Part shown: positions 1 through 7,369 of the stretch, one piece after another
Layout of the letters: every line of letters begins with the position of its first letter
Numbering within the stretch: position 1 is the first letter of the stretch
NCBI GenBank assembly: GCA_937902315.1
Contig: CALGUG010000041.1
Span: forward strand, 1-25,735
Length of the DNA stretch: 25,735 nt
Reading direction: 5' to 3'
Source: an uncultured Chloroflexales bacterium
Lineage (GTDB): Bacteria > Chloroflexota > Chloroflexia > Chloroflexales > Chloroflexaceae
The notes under the pieces: model-generated
Databases searched by the model: none
What the model saw: only the letters and a program-made list of their open reading frames with translations
What the model was told of the DNA's origin: nothing
Made by a program: the position numbers and the translations under genes

Positions 1-73
1 GCTGCCCTCCCGCCTCCGGGGACCATTCCCCTAAAAAGTTCGGGATGACTCATGTTTTCATAGGCTTGATAGC

Positions 74-1453
74 TTAGCTAAAAAAGCCTAGCTTCTCTAG
101 CTCTGCATTGATCAGCTCATCGACCGCTTGTAGACGTGCAGCGGGATCTTGGCCATGGATAATATCGGCTCGTGCTTTGTAGAGCTCATCCCACAGCAAG
201 CCTCCCGCAGGGATGGGCGGGCGCGTATGCGAGACGGGTAACAGGTCGATAAAGGCTTTTGAGAGCGGATCTTGGTTGAGGTAAGGGTCGGCGGCTACTG
301 CTCTATGGGTTGGAATATGGCCCACGGTTTTGCTGTAGATCCCTTGGCCTTCGGGGCCGCAGATATAGCTGATCACTTTCCAAGCGGCTTCGGAGTTCTT
401 TGTGCCCTTTGGCATCACCCAGCTCCAACCGCCCGCCCAGCTTGCATCGGGCGCGGGGCTGTTGGGCCCAGGGAAAGGCGCTACGCCATAGTTGCCATCT
501 GGTTTATAGAGCTTGGCTTGGGCCACTTTCCAGCTACCGCTTACCACCATCGCCGCTTTGCCCGTCCAAAAGTAATCGTTCTCATTGCCACAGTCCGATA
601 CCGCACAAGCTTCGTTAAAAGCATCGAGCTGTTCTACCCCAAAGCTATTGGCGTAGTTTTGAAGCCATTGCATCGATTGAACTACATTGGGGTGGGCCGT
701 CGTGATCCGCTTGCTCGATTCGTCTTGGAACTGACCCTTCCATGCGAAACCGTAGGTATAGATCCAAGCTTGGTCGCTGTGGGGAAGATAGCCCCAACGT
801 GTGATACTGCCATCGCTATCGCGGATCGTAAGCTGTTGGGCGATCTGCAGCAGCTCTTCGGCGTTTTGGGGCGGCCTTTCCGGGTCTAGCCCGGCCTCTT
901 TAAAGATATCTTTGTTGTACCAGAGCTGACGTGTATCGGTATCGAAGGGCAAGGCATACAGTTTGCCTTTGTAGCTGGCCTCCTCCCACGCAAAGGGGAA
1001 GTAGTCATCTTTTTTGACGCCGCTTTGCGTGGCCAAGTCAGACAGGTCCGTGAGCAGCTCTTGCGCGGCGAACTGAGCCACCGTAAAACGATCGAACTTA
1101 TAGACATCAGGAGCGCTGCCCTCTGCGATGGCGCTCACAAGCTTTTGGTCAGACTGGGTTCCGTCGGTGGGGGGGATGTAGCTACGATTAATTTTGATAG
1201 TGGGGTTTTTGCTTTCGAAATCGGCAATGATCTGCTTCATTGCCTCTTCTGATGTACCGGTTTGCTGATCCCAGAGCTCAATTGTTACCAGCGCTTGGCC
1301 ATTTTGGGCCGGAGCATTTGTGTCTGCGCCTTGATCGGCGGGTACGATGTTGCTACAGGCAGCCAACAGTGCCGCGCCCGAAAGGCCTGCGAGCGTGCTA
1401 AGAAATGAGCGCCGAGTGATGTATCTAGCTGCTTGGGGAGTCTCTTGTGGCAT
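74..1453 (-). CDS. Carbohydrate ABC transporter solute-binding lipoprotein (paralogue 1)
   Basis: Extracytoplasmic sugar-binding lipoprotein of an ABC importer, 459 aa, a normal length for the family-1 (MalE/UgpB-like) binding proteins. The N-terminus has a twin-arginine-like ITRRSFLS segment at residues 12-19, a hydrophobic stretch and an LLAAC lipobox with Cys33 as the lipidation site. A short Ala/Asn/Pro/Gln linker follows, then the mature domain starting near VTIELWDQQTG. I chose ATG at 1453 because GGAGGA lies 7 nt upstream; in-frame starts further upstream would translate the ribosome-binding site. The protein is similar over its full length to the one at 4215-5624, including identical stretches such as LPFDTDTRQLWYNKDIFKEA and the C-terminal LEKLGFFS. 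It has no permease beside it: the permease operon ends in a terminator at 2221-2265 and three repeat elements lie between. It is therefore an orphan or alternative binding protein, presumably docking on the same permeases. Function is sure at family level; the ligand is unknown. Confidence 0.93.
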   Translation of the reverse strand: MPQETPQAARYITRRSFLSTLAGLSGAALLAACSNIVPADQGADTNAPAQNGQALVTIELWDQQTGTSEEAMKQIIADFESKNPTIKINRSYIPPTDGTQSDQKLVSAIAEGSAPDVYKFDRFTVAQFAAQELLTDLSDLATQSGVKKDDYFPFAWEEASYKGKLYALPFDTDTRQLWYNKDIFKEAGLDPERPPQNAEELLQIAQQLTIRDSDGSITRWGYLPHSDQAWIYTYGFAWKGQFQDESSKRITTAHPNVVQSMQWLQNYANSFGVEQLDAFNEACAVSDCGNENDYFWTGKAAMVVSGSWKVAQAKLYKPDGNYGVAPFPGPNSPAPDASWAGGWSWVMPKGTKNSEAAWKVISYICGPEGQGIYSKTVGHIPTHRAVAADPYLNQDPLSKAFIDLLPVSHTRPPIPAGGLLWDELYKARADIIHGQDPAARLQAVDELINAELEKLGFFS

Positions 1454-1553
1454 GCCTCTGTCCTCCATTGGATCTTTATTGATCACGCTCATCTGGAAAG
1501 ATTATCTCTCGGGGCCAAGCAAATCGACTGTTTGCAAAAGGCTGTACCTTCTC

Positions 1554-1718
1554 TACTAAATTCAGTTTATTCTTTCAGACTAGGGCGGCGACTGCCCTAC
1601 CATAAACAGGCTTATGGCGCGTCCGCCTACGGCTATCAACGGTTGCTCCGCTAAAACACGGTCCTATAAGTGTGCCATAAGCCCGCCCCAAATCCAATAC
1701 TTAGTCAAGACACTATTA
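1554..1718 (+). repeat. Intergenic MITE-like element, family A, copy 1
   Basis: Degenerate but full-length copy (about 165 bp) of the intergenic family best seen at 16097-16264. The left end TACTAAATTCAGTTTATTC matches TACCAAATCCGTTTGATC. The central motif GCGTCCGCCTACGGCTA starts at 1619, the usual 65-68 nt from the left end. The right end has decayed but still finishes in TA near 1718. It lies upstream of the solute-binding protein gene at 74-1453, in its probable promoter region, and unlike most copies it does not follow a gene in sense. Short reading frames through it containing ASAYGYQ are artefacts. Confidence 0.7.
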
Positions 1719-1795
1719 TTCCACTCTGAGCAGAGCGCTCGTCCTGAATCAGCCGGCCTCTATAAGCCGACCTATCAGCGACACCTACGCACTCA

Positions 1796-1916
1796 TACCA
1801 AATCCGTTGCAAGGCTTGCACGCTCTTAGCGCAGAAAAACGAAAAGTCGAGGAAAAAACATAGTCAAGTTCCACTCTACCGAAGGCCAAATAGAAAGTAA
1901 TCAATCGGATTTGGGA
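1796..1916 (+). repeat. Intergenic MITE-like element, family B, copy 1
   Basis: A 121-bp element starting TACCAAATCCGTTG and ending CAATCGGATTTGGGA, so the termini are inverted repeats. Its interior differs from family A but matches the element at 18168-18329: both share CGCAGAAAA, AGTCAAGTTCCA, CCGAAGGCCAAATAGAA and GTAATCAA in the same order and spacing. This copy lacks the 42-bp palindrome found in the second copy. There is no coding potential. Confidence 0.75.
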
Positions 1917-2112
1917 TCACAATCCAGCTTTTGCATCTGCAGACAAGCTCGATAAGCCAGATGAGCTGCTCTTTTGTGACCCCGATGACGATGAACCGCT
2001 TGAGGGCGTGGAGTTAGCCGTTTTGAGGAGCAGCCAAAAGCAGCTTGATCAAGATGCGGAGTGTTTCACTTTGGGCGGTTGCGCTTCAGGGCTGGAAACA
2101 AGCCTCTTTTGA
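1894..2112 (+). pseudogene. Possible gene remnant, open frame without a start
   Basis: A 72-codon open frame with no ATG, GTG or TTG start in a good context. It encodes an acidic stretch including DKPDELLFCDPDDDEPLEG and ends at TGA 2110-2112. Only about 1917-2050 is not repeat sequence; both ends run into the flanking elements (family B at 1796-1916 and a degenerate family A copy at 2051-2218). It could be the tail of a gene destroyed by repeat insertion or a chance open frame. I do not recognise the protein. Confidence 0.25.
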
Positions 2113-2218
2113 TGGACAGGGTGTTGATAGCCGAAGGCGGACGCGGTGAGGACCGAATGGAAGATAAGGATCTCTCCGCCAAAGCGTTAAATGCGGCAAG
2201 CGGCCTTGTTGTGACAAT
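2051..2218 (-). repeat. Intergenic MITE-like element, family A, degenerate copy
   Basis: Reverse-strand, diverged copy of the family A element. On the minus strand CGCTTTGGCGGAGAGATC is followed, after the usual distance, by the core GCGTCCGCCTTCGGCTATCA starting at 2144. Only about 2075-2200 is convincingly similar; the ends are projected from the length of intact copies. The projected left end (2218) falls directly after the terminator of the permease gene, in the sense of that gene. Confidence 0.55.
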
Positions 2219-2220
2219 AA

Positions 2221-2265
2221 AAAAACACCAGCCACGGCCTGCAAGCTGCGACTGGTGTTTTTTGT
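2221..2265 (-). terminator. Rho-independent terminator of the permease operon
   Basis: Inverted repeat AAAAACACCAG (2221-2231) and CTGGTGTTTTT (2252-2262), with a further GC-rich pairing region inside. In the minus-strand direction the stem is followed by a run of T. It begins right after the permease stop codon at 2266-2268. The A/T symmetry means it could also work in the plus direction. Confidence 0.88.
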
Positions 2266-3147
2266 TTAGCCTTTGATGCCGGAAAGCGTGACGCCTTGCA
2301 CAAAGGTGCGCTGGGTGAAGAAGAAAATGATGATGATCGGCAGGGTGATCAGCACCGCTGCCGCCATGAGCAGGCCCCACTCGCGCCCGTATTGGCTGCT
2401 GTATTGGTAGAGACCGAGCTGGAGGGTGTAGAGCTTCTGATCGTTGAGATAGATCAGCGGGTTGAGATAGTCGGTCCACGAGCGGATGAATTGGAATACC
2501 GCTACGGTCGCCAAGGCGGGCTTAGCCAAGGGCAGAATCACCGACCAGAAGATGCGGAACTCGTTCGCGCCGTCGATGCGGGCCGCCTCGGAGAGCTCTT
2601 GGGGAATGGTCATAAAGAACTGACGCATCAGGAAGATGTAGAGCGCGAAGCCGAAGAACTGCGGCAAGATCAGCGGTCGGAAGTCGCCCACCCAGCCGAG
2701 GTTTTTGAACACCAAGAAGACTGGAATAAGCGTGACCTGCGAAGGCAGCATCAAGGTCGCGATCGTGACCAGAAAGAGGAAGTTGCGCCCGGGCCAAGGG
2801 ATGCGCGCCAAGCTGTAGGCCACCAGCGAACTCGAGAAGATCACACCGATCATGCTTGTGACCGAGATGAAGAGGGTGTTGCCGAAGTAGGTGAAGAATG
2901 GCACATAGGTCACCGAGCGCGGGTAGTTCTCCCACATGATCGGGTTGGGGATCCAGACCGGCGGATAGGCGAAGAGCTGCTCGTTGGGCTTGAGCGAGGT
3001 AGAGACCATCCACAAAAAGGGGATGAGAAAGATCGCCGCCGCAGGCAAGAGGATGATGTGGGGCAGGATTTGGTGGGTCAGCAGATCGTAGATCTGTTTG
3101 CGCCTTCGGCTGTACGATGTTGTGTTACGTGTCATCGGTGTTTCCAT
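2266..3147 (-). CDS. Carbohydrate ABC transporter permease, MalG type
   Basis: Inner-membrane subunit of a family-1 carbohydrate ABC importer, 293 aa, with six predicted membrane segments, the first at about residues 30-50 (HIILLPAAAIFLIPFLWMVS). The cytoplasmic EAA loop that contacts the ATPase is EAARIDGANEF...ILPLAKPAL, and the C-terminal FVQGVTLSGIKG is the usual MalG-family ending. The ATG at 3147 has an AGGTAGGGAAG stretch just upstream. It starts 11 bp after the stop of the MalF-type permease gene (3159), so the two are surely co-transcribed. It is the last gene of the operon. No ATP-binding subunit is encoded here, so the complex must borrow a shared MsmK/MalK-type ATPase encoded elsewhere. 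The substrate cannot be deduced. Confidence 0.95.
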   Translation of the reverse strand: METPMTRNTTSYSRRRKQIYDLLTHQILPHIILLPAAAIFLIPFLWMVSTSLKPNEQLFAYPPVWIPNPIMWENYPRSVTYVPFFTYFGNTLFISVTSMIGVIFSSSLVAYSLARIPWPGRNFLFLVTIATLMLPSQVTLIPVFLVFKNLGWVGDFRPLILPQFFGFALYIFLMRQFFMTIPQELSEAARIDGANEFRIFWSVILPLAKPALATVAVFQFIRSWTDYLNPLIYLNDQKLYTLQLGLYQYSSQYGREWGLLMAAAVLITLPIIIIFFFTQRTFVQGVTLSGIKG

Positions 3148-3158
3148 GGCTTCCCTAC

Positions 3159-4103
3159 CTAGGTAAAGTCAGCACCGCCATAGTAGACCCAATGGCGCGC
3201 AGAGCGGAAGATAACCAGCGTTATTGCCAAAATGACGATGAACATGACCCACGCTAACGCAGAGGCATAGCCCATCTTGAAATAGGCGAAGGCGTTTTTG
3301 AAGAGGTAGATCGAATAGAACATCAAGGTGTTGTCTGGCGCGCCTGTGCCGCCCGTCATAATGTAGGGGATCTCGAAGAACTGGAAGGCTCCGATCACCG
3401 AGGTCACCAGATGGTAGAAGATCACGGGCGTCATCATGGGCAGGGTGACGGAGCGAAACTGCTGGAACACATTGGCTCCATCGACCGCCGCCGCATCGTA
3501 GAGCTCTTGCGGCACATCTTGTAAGCCGGCTAGGTAGAGCACGACCTGTCCGCCGATGATCCACATCGCCAGCAGCACCATGGTCGGGCGCGACCAAGCG
3601 GCGCAAGCGTTCCAGCACGGGCCACGGATCCCTAGCCAGTCGAAGGGCACGTTGATCAGTCCGGTTGCCGGGTTGAACAGGTAGATCCAGACCAGTGCGA
3701 GCGCCACAGAGGGCACCAGAGTCGGCAGGAAGTAGATCGTGCGATAGACGATACGCCCGTGGATTCTGCGGTTGAGCACGAGCGCTAAGCCGAAGGCCCA
3801 AACGATCGCCAAGGGAATGGATACAACCGCGAACCAGAGCGTGTTGTAGGCTGCGGTCCAAAAGATTGTATCCTTGACCATGGCTATGAAATTGTCCATG
3901 CCCACCCAGCGTGGTGTTTGGATCGCGTTAAATTCTGTGAAGCTGTAGTATAACGAGGCCAGAATAGGGAAGATCCAAAACAGCAACAGCCCGATAATCC
4001 ATGGCGATGCAAAGATAATGCCATTTCTAAAGTGGCGCCAAGTATGGCGTGACCAGCCTTGTCGTGATCGTATTTCGGGTGCGCTCTGCATTGATGCCGT
4101 CAT
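3159..4103 (-). CDS. Carbohydrate ABC transporter permease, MalF type
   Basis: Membrane subunit partnering the MalG-type permease. From ATG 4103 it is 314 aa, the usual length. The first membrane helix is FASPWIIGLLLFWIFPILAS, and the EAA loop reads YDAAAVDGANVFQQF...TLPMMTPV, a slightly divergent version. The frame stays open to an ATG at 4202, which would add 33 residues. I reject that start because those residues are the translation of a perfect 12-bp hairpin (4162-4193) and have no family resemblance. The 4103 start has AGAAAGG about 11 nt upstream, and ATG 4091 is an alternative. It is second in the operon after the binding protein (stop at 4215) and runs into the MalG-type gene with an 11-bp gap. 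Confidence 0.92.
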   Translation of the reverse strand: MTASMQSAPEIRSRQGWSRHTWRHFRNGIIFASPWIIGLLLFWIFPILASLYYSFTEFNAIQTPRWVGMDNFIAMVKDTIFWTAAYNTLWFAVVSIPLAIVWAFGLALVLNRRIHGRIVYRTIYFLPTLVPSVALALVWIYLFNPATGLINVPFDWLGIRGPCWNACAAWSRPTMVLLAMWIIGGQVVLYLAGLQDVPQELYDAAAVDGANVFQQFRSVTLPMMTPVIFYHLVTSVIGAFQFFEIPYIMTGGTGAPDNTLMFYSIYLFKNAFAYFKMGYASALAWVMFIVILAITLVIFRSARHWVYYGGADFT

Positions 4104-4161
4104 ACGCAGCCATGCCTTTCTCTGTTCGCCAGTCGATGCTTGATACGAATCACAAAAGCGC

Positions 4162-4193
4162 TGTCCGGCAGAGCGAAAGTACTCTGCCGGACA
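4162..4193 (-). promoter_or_regulatory. Intercistronic RNA hairpin between binding protein and permease
   Basis: Perfect 12-bp inverted repeat, TGTCCGGCAGAG (4162-4173) and CTCTGCCGGACA (4182-4193), with an 8-nt loop. It lies between the binding-protein stop (4215) and the preferred permease start (4103) and has no T run after it. Such hairpins after the binding-protein cistron are known in other importer operons, where they protect the upstream mRNA from decay or reduce read-through, giving an excess of binding protein. That role here is inferred. Confidence 0.7.
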
Positions 4194-4214
4194 AACGCTC
4201 ATATGCTTTATCCA

Positions 4215-5624
4215 CTAGCTAAAGAAACCGAGCTTCTCTAATTCGGCGTTGACGAGGTCGTCGACTGCTTTGAGGCGGGTCTCGGGATCTTGGCCATGGA
4301 TGATATCGGCGCGCGCTTTGTACAACTCATCCCACAATAAGCTACCGGCCGGAATGGGCGGGCGGGTGTGCGAGACGGGCAAGAGATCGATAAAGGCCTT
4401 GGCGAGCGGGTCTTGGCTGTAGTAGGGATCAGCGGCAACCGCCTTGTTGGTCGGAATGTTGCCCACGGTCTTGCAGAAGGTGTTTTGGCCTTCAGGTCCG
4501 CAGATATAACTGATCGCTCTCCAAGCGGCTTCGGGATTTTTCGCGCCCTTGGGTACGACCCAGCTCCAGCCGCCTGCCCAGCTTGCATGGGGCGCGGGGC
4601 CGTCGGGGCCGGGGAAGGGCACGGCGCCGTACTGCACATCTGGCTTGTACTTCTTGGCTTGGGCCACCTTCCAGTTACCGCTCACCACCATAACGGCTTG
4701 GCCGGTCCAGAAGTAGTCGTTGGTGTCGTTACAGGCCGATCCGGTACAGGCCGCCGTGAAGGCGTCGAGGTTATCTACCCCAAAGGTGTTGGCGTAATTT
4801 TGAAACCATTTCATCGATTCGACCACGTTGGGGTGAGCACAGGTGATTCGTTTGGTGTTGGGATCTTGGAACTCGCCCTTCCAAGCGAAGCCATAGGTGT
4901 AGATCCAAGCTTGGTCGCCGTGCGGAATGTAGCCCCAACGCGTGATGCGATCGTTGTTGTCGCGGATGGTCAGCTCTTGGGCCATCTGCAGCAGCTCTTG
5001 GGCGTTCTGGGGCGGCTTCTCGGGGTCGAGCCCAGCCTCTTTGAAGATATCTTTGTTGTACCAGAGCTGGCGCGTATCGGTATCGAACGGCAGCGCAAAG
5101 AGCCGCCCTTTATAGTTGGCCTCTTCCCACGCAAATGGGAAGTAGTCGTCTTCCTTGACGCCGCCCTGAGCCGCAAGATCGGTCAGGTCGGTCAAGAAGT
5201 CTTGAGCGGCGAACTGCGACACAATGAAGCGGTCGAACTTATAGACATCGGGCGGAGCGCCGCCAGCGATCGCCGTCAGGAGCTTCTGGTCAGACTGTGT
5301 GCCTTCGGTTTGGGCGATGTAGGTGCGGTTGATCTTGATATCGGGGTTTTGGGCTTCGAAGTCGGCGATGATCTGTTTGGTTGCCTCTTCGGCCAGACCA
5401 GTTTGTTGATCCCAGAGCTCGATCGTTATAACCGCTTGTCCATTCTGAGCTGGAGCGTTGGTCGATCCGCTATCGCCAGTTGGGGCGCTGGTCGATCCGC
5501 TGTCGCCAGCTGGAGTAGTGCTGCCACAGGCTGCCAGCAGCGCAGCGCTCGAGAATCCGGCTAGTCCAGTGAGGAACGAGCGTCGGCTGATCGCTCTACC
5601 TGCTTGGGGAATCCGTTTAGGCAT
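4215..5624 (-). CDS. Carbohydrate ABC transporter solute-binding lipoprotein (paralogue 2)
   Basis: Sugar-binding lipoprotein, 469 aa, first gene of the minus-strand importer operon. It has the twin-arginine-like ISRRSFLT at residues 12-19 and an LLAAC lipobox with Cys33. The flexible linker contains a duplicated 10-residue unit, GDSGSTSAPT / GDSGSTNAP, encoded by a 30-bp tandem repeat at 5461-5520. The mature domain is homologous from end to end to the protein at 74-1453. ATG 5624 is preferred because GGAGGAG lies 6 nt upstream; the longer frame to GTG 5663 reads through that site. The permeases follow after a hairpin-bearing gap of about 110 bp. The presence of binding protein, MalF and MalG in order supports a complete importer apart from the ATPase. 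Ligand unknown. Confidence 0.95.
   Translation of the reverse strand: MPKRIPQAGRAISRRSFLTGLAGFSSAALLAACGSTTPAGDSGSTSAPTGDSGSTNAPAQNGQAVITIELWDQQTGLAEEATKQIIADFEAQNPDIKINRTYIAQTEGTQSDQKLLTAIAGGAPPDVYKFDRFIVSQFAAQDFLTDLTDLAAQGGVKEDDYFPFAWEEANYKGRLFALPFDTDTRQLWYNKDIFKEAGLDPEKPPQNAQELLQMAQELTIRDNNDRITRWGYIPHGDQAWIYTYGFAWKGEFQDPNTKRITCAHPNVVESMKWFQNYANTFGVDNLDAFTAACTGSACNDTNDYFWTGQAVMVVSGNWKVAQAKKYKPDVQYGAVPFPGPDGPAPHASWAGGWSWVVPKGAKNPEAAWRAISYICGPEGQNTFCKTVGNIPTNKAVAADPYYSQDPLAKAFIDLLPVSHTRPPIPAGSLLWDELYKARADIIHGQDPETRLKAVDDLVNAELEKLGFFS
5461..5520. repeat. 30-bp in-frame tandem duplication in the lipoprotein linker
   Basis: Two adjacent 30-bp units, 5461-5490 and 5491-5520, both starting GTCGATCCGCTRTCGCCAGY. 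They extend the linker between lipidated Cys33 and the sugar-binding domain by ten residues compared with the paralogue. Slippage in the linker is the simplest origin. Confidence 0.8.
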
Positions 5625-5658
5625 CTCTCTCTCCTCCATTGGATATCTGTAAACCACA

Positions 5659-5668
5659 ACCACGTGGT
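5659..5668. promoter_or_regulatory. 10-bp perfect palindrome upstream of the importer operon
   Basis: ACCACGTGGT is a perfect palindrome with a central CG, about 35 bp upstream of the binding-protein start, in the gap between this operon and the divergent receiver gene. It could be an operator half of a LacI- or bHLH-like type site, or chance. No regulator gene lies beside it. Confidence 0.25.
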
Positions 5669-5758
5669 GAGATACGTTGAAACCCGTTGTTTGAAGAACG
5701 AGCAGGTGTGTAAGACCTCGTTGAGGGAGGGCGTCCTAGCTTAGAGACAACAAATTGG

Positions 5759-5764
5759 TATAAT
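5759..5764 (+). promoter_or_regulatory. Probable -10 box of the receiver gene
   Basis: TATAAT at 5759-5764 lies 11 bp before ATG 5776, with no clear -35 at the expected distance. If used, the transcript would start about 5 nt before ATG 5776, nearly leaderless. This fits the absence of a ribosome-binding site and rules out the upstream in-frame TTG at 5764. Confidence 0.4.
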
Positions 5765-5775
5765 TGAGTATAACG

Positions 5776-7125
5776 ATGCAAAACTCTCCTTACAAGCGAT
5801 CCAGTCCGCTAAGAATCCCAAGAGAGTCCCATGTTGTCCTGAGCAAGCTTATGCACGATCAGAAACAAAACCTATCGTTCGAGCTCTTCACGAAATGGGT
5901 TCACGATGCGCTCAATCGACTCTACGACTCGGCCTACCTTCAGACTCATCCCCTCGGAGAGCTGTTGATGGGCAGCGAAAGCAGTCAATACCAGCGCAGC
6001 CAAGAGGTGCGGCGCGTCTTGTTGAAGAGCATTCGCGCCCTGCGCCCCGAGATCGGTACACCGGCTCAATCGCCCGATTGGCGCGCCTATCGCATTTTGG
6101 AATTGCGCTATATCGAAGGGCTTAGCCCGGTCGAAGCTATGCAGCAGCTCGCCTGTGGGCGCAGCCAGTTCTTTCGCGATCAAGCGCGCATGCTCGAACT
6201 GCTGACGAGTCGTTTGTGGGAAGAGTGGCAGCCCAAGATCAATCAGGAATCCGAGACGAAAGATCAAGCGCTTCAGGTCGGCGCAGACCCAATGCTGCTT
6301 TCCTCGCGCGAGCAGTTGGCCCGCTCCGAGATCGAACGTATGACGGCCCAAGCCACCTGGGAGACCCTCAATCTCGGCCAACTCTTGGACGAACTGCGGC
6401 CCTTGATCGAGACTCTTGCGCTCAGCAAGAACTGCGAACTAGATTTCCCTGAAGTAGAGGGTCTCTTTATCGCCGGGGCCGATCGTGTTTTTGTGCGCCA
6501 AGTTATTTTGAATCTGCTGACCTATGCCTTCGATCAGATACAAGCTTCTCAACTGCGTATCTCGCCTTTGACAAACGCGCAACAGATCGGCCTCAAAGTC
6601 GAAGTGCTGGCTCGCGATGTCAACAAGGGCAGTGTGCGCCAAGGTCTGGGCCTAGAGCTCTGCCGCGAATTTATGCAAGTTATGCAAGGCTCGCTTCAGA
6701 TCGAGCACCACGCCCACATGTGGCAGGCCCGACTGCTCTGGCCCGTCGCTAGCCAATCGACCATGCTCTTGATCGACGATAACGAAGGTTTTGCCGATCT
6801 CTTTCGCCGCTACCTGAGCGGGCACCCTTGGCAGCTTGTGTACTGTCCCGACGGCACTTCCGCCCGCGCCTTCTTGAGCGAACAGCGCCCGACCTTGATC
6901 ATGCTCGACGTTATGCTGCCCAAAGAAGACGGCTGGGAGATTCTGATCTCGCTCAAGAACGATGCGGCCACCAGTTCCATTCCGGTTGTGATCTGTTCTG
7001 TGCTCAACGAGCAAGATATGGCCCGCGCCCTAGGTGCTCAAGCCTACCTCTCCAAACCAGTCACCCAGCGCGCCCTGCTCGATCTGTTACAGCGCTGGAA
7101 CGGCAGCGAGCTGCGTTCTCGCTAG
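5776..7125 (+). CDS. Receiver-domain regulator with degenerate histidine-kinase ATPase domain and N-terminal HTH-like region
   Basis: Cytoplasmic signalling protein, 449 aa, with three regions. Residues about 20-150 are helical, and WRAYRILELRYIEGLSPVEA resembles sigma region 4-like helix-turn-helix segments. Residues about 190-325 look like a decayed HATPase domain: FVRQVILNLLTYAFDQ matches an N-box, and QGLGLELCREFMQVMQGSL a G2-box with following helix. The expected DxGxG box is missing (VLARDVNKGS), and so is any HisKA helix with a phospho-accepting histidine. Residues about 330-445 are a receiver with acidic LLIDDN, phospho-acceptor Asp378 in LIMLDVMLP and Lys427 in YLSKPV. The start is ATG 5776 (see the -10 box); no ribosome-binding site is seen. 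It converges on the hybrid kinase gene, a plausible phosphodonor. Its output is unknown. Confidence 0.82.
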   Translation: MQNSPYKRSSPLRIPRESHVVLSKLMHDQKQNLSFELFTKWVHDALNRLYDSAYLQTHPLGELLMGSESSQYQRSQEVRRVLLKSIRALRPEIGTPAQSPDWRAYRILELRYIEGLSPVEAMQQLACGRSQFFRDQARMLELLTSRLWEEWQPKINQESETKDQALQVGADPMLLSSREQLARSEIERMTAQATWETLNLGQLLDELRPLIETLALSKNCELDFPEVEGLFIAGADRVFVRQVILNLLTYAFDQIQASQLRISPLTNAQQIGLKVEVLARDVNKGSVRQGLGLELCREFMQVMQGSLQIEHHAHMWQARLLWPVASQSTMLLIDDNEGFADLFRRYLSGHPWQLVYCPDGTSARAFLSEQRPTLIMLDVMLPKEDGWEILISLKNDAATSSIPVVICSVLNEQDMARALGAQAYLSKPVTQRALLDLLQRWNGSELRSR

Positions 7126-7287
7126 TTCATTCACCATCTGCTTGACCATTTGGCGTTAAGCTCTCTAGCTTGCATGCGCTCCTTACCGCGTCCGCCTACG
7201 GCTACCAACATCCCGCCCTTCAAAAGGGTGGGCTAGCTGTGTGGAGAGGCCACCCCAAAAACCCAACGAAACAGAGTGGACAAACTA
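7123..7287 (+). repeat. Intergenic MITE-like element, family A, copy abutting a stop codon
   Basis: About 165 bp. The core GCGTCCGCCTACGGCTACCA starts at 7188. CATTTGGCGTTAAGCTCTCTA on its left and GTGGAGAGGCCACCCCAAA on its right match the corresponding parts of the intact copy at 16097-16264. The termini are worn. The projected left-end TA is 7123-7124, which are the first two bases of the TAG stop codon of the receiver gene. The right end is ACTA at 7287. Confidence 0.72.
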
Positions 7288-7369
7288 TCGGAGCGAATGC
7301 GCTGAAAGACCCGCCTTTCCGCAACGAGGAAGAGAGTTGCACTAGTCGCGTTTCGTTCCGGTGCAGTCT

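Noticed and set aside
1..73. Terminator for the first solute-binding protein gene
   Set aside because: GGGGACCATTCCCC can pair over 4 bp only and has no T run on the minus strand; the window edge prevents a better judgement.
2296..3162. Plus-strand open frame (288 codons) opposite the MalG-type permease
   Set aside because: The highly charged Arg/Glu/Asp/His sequence is the typical reverse-complement of a membrane protein gene; no start signals.
4104..4202. N-terminal extension of the MalF-type permease to ATG 4202
   Set aside because: It translates a perfect 12-bp hairpin and its loop, lacks family similarity and has no convincing ribosome-binding site.
4368..5564. Long plus-strand open frame (398 codons)
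   Set aside because: It lies entirely opposite the solute-binding protein gene 4215-5624, has no ribosome-binding site and reads as low-complexity Val/Gly/Arg sequence; the minus-strand protein is clearly the real one.
5764..5775. TTG 5764 as start of the receiver protein
   Set aside because: It overlaps the TATAAT -10 box, so the codon would lie upstream of the transcription start; ATG 5776 is preferred.
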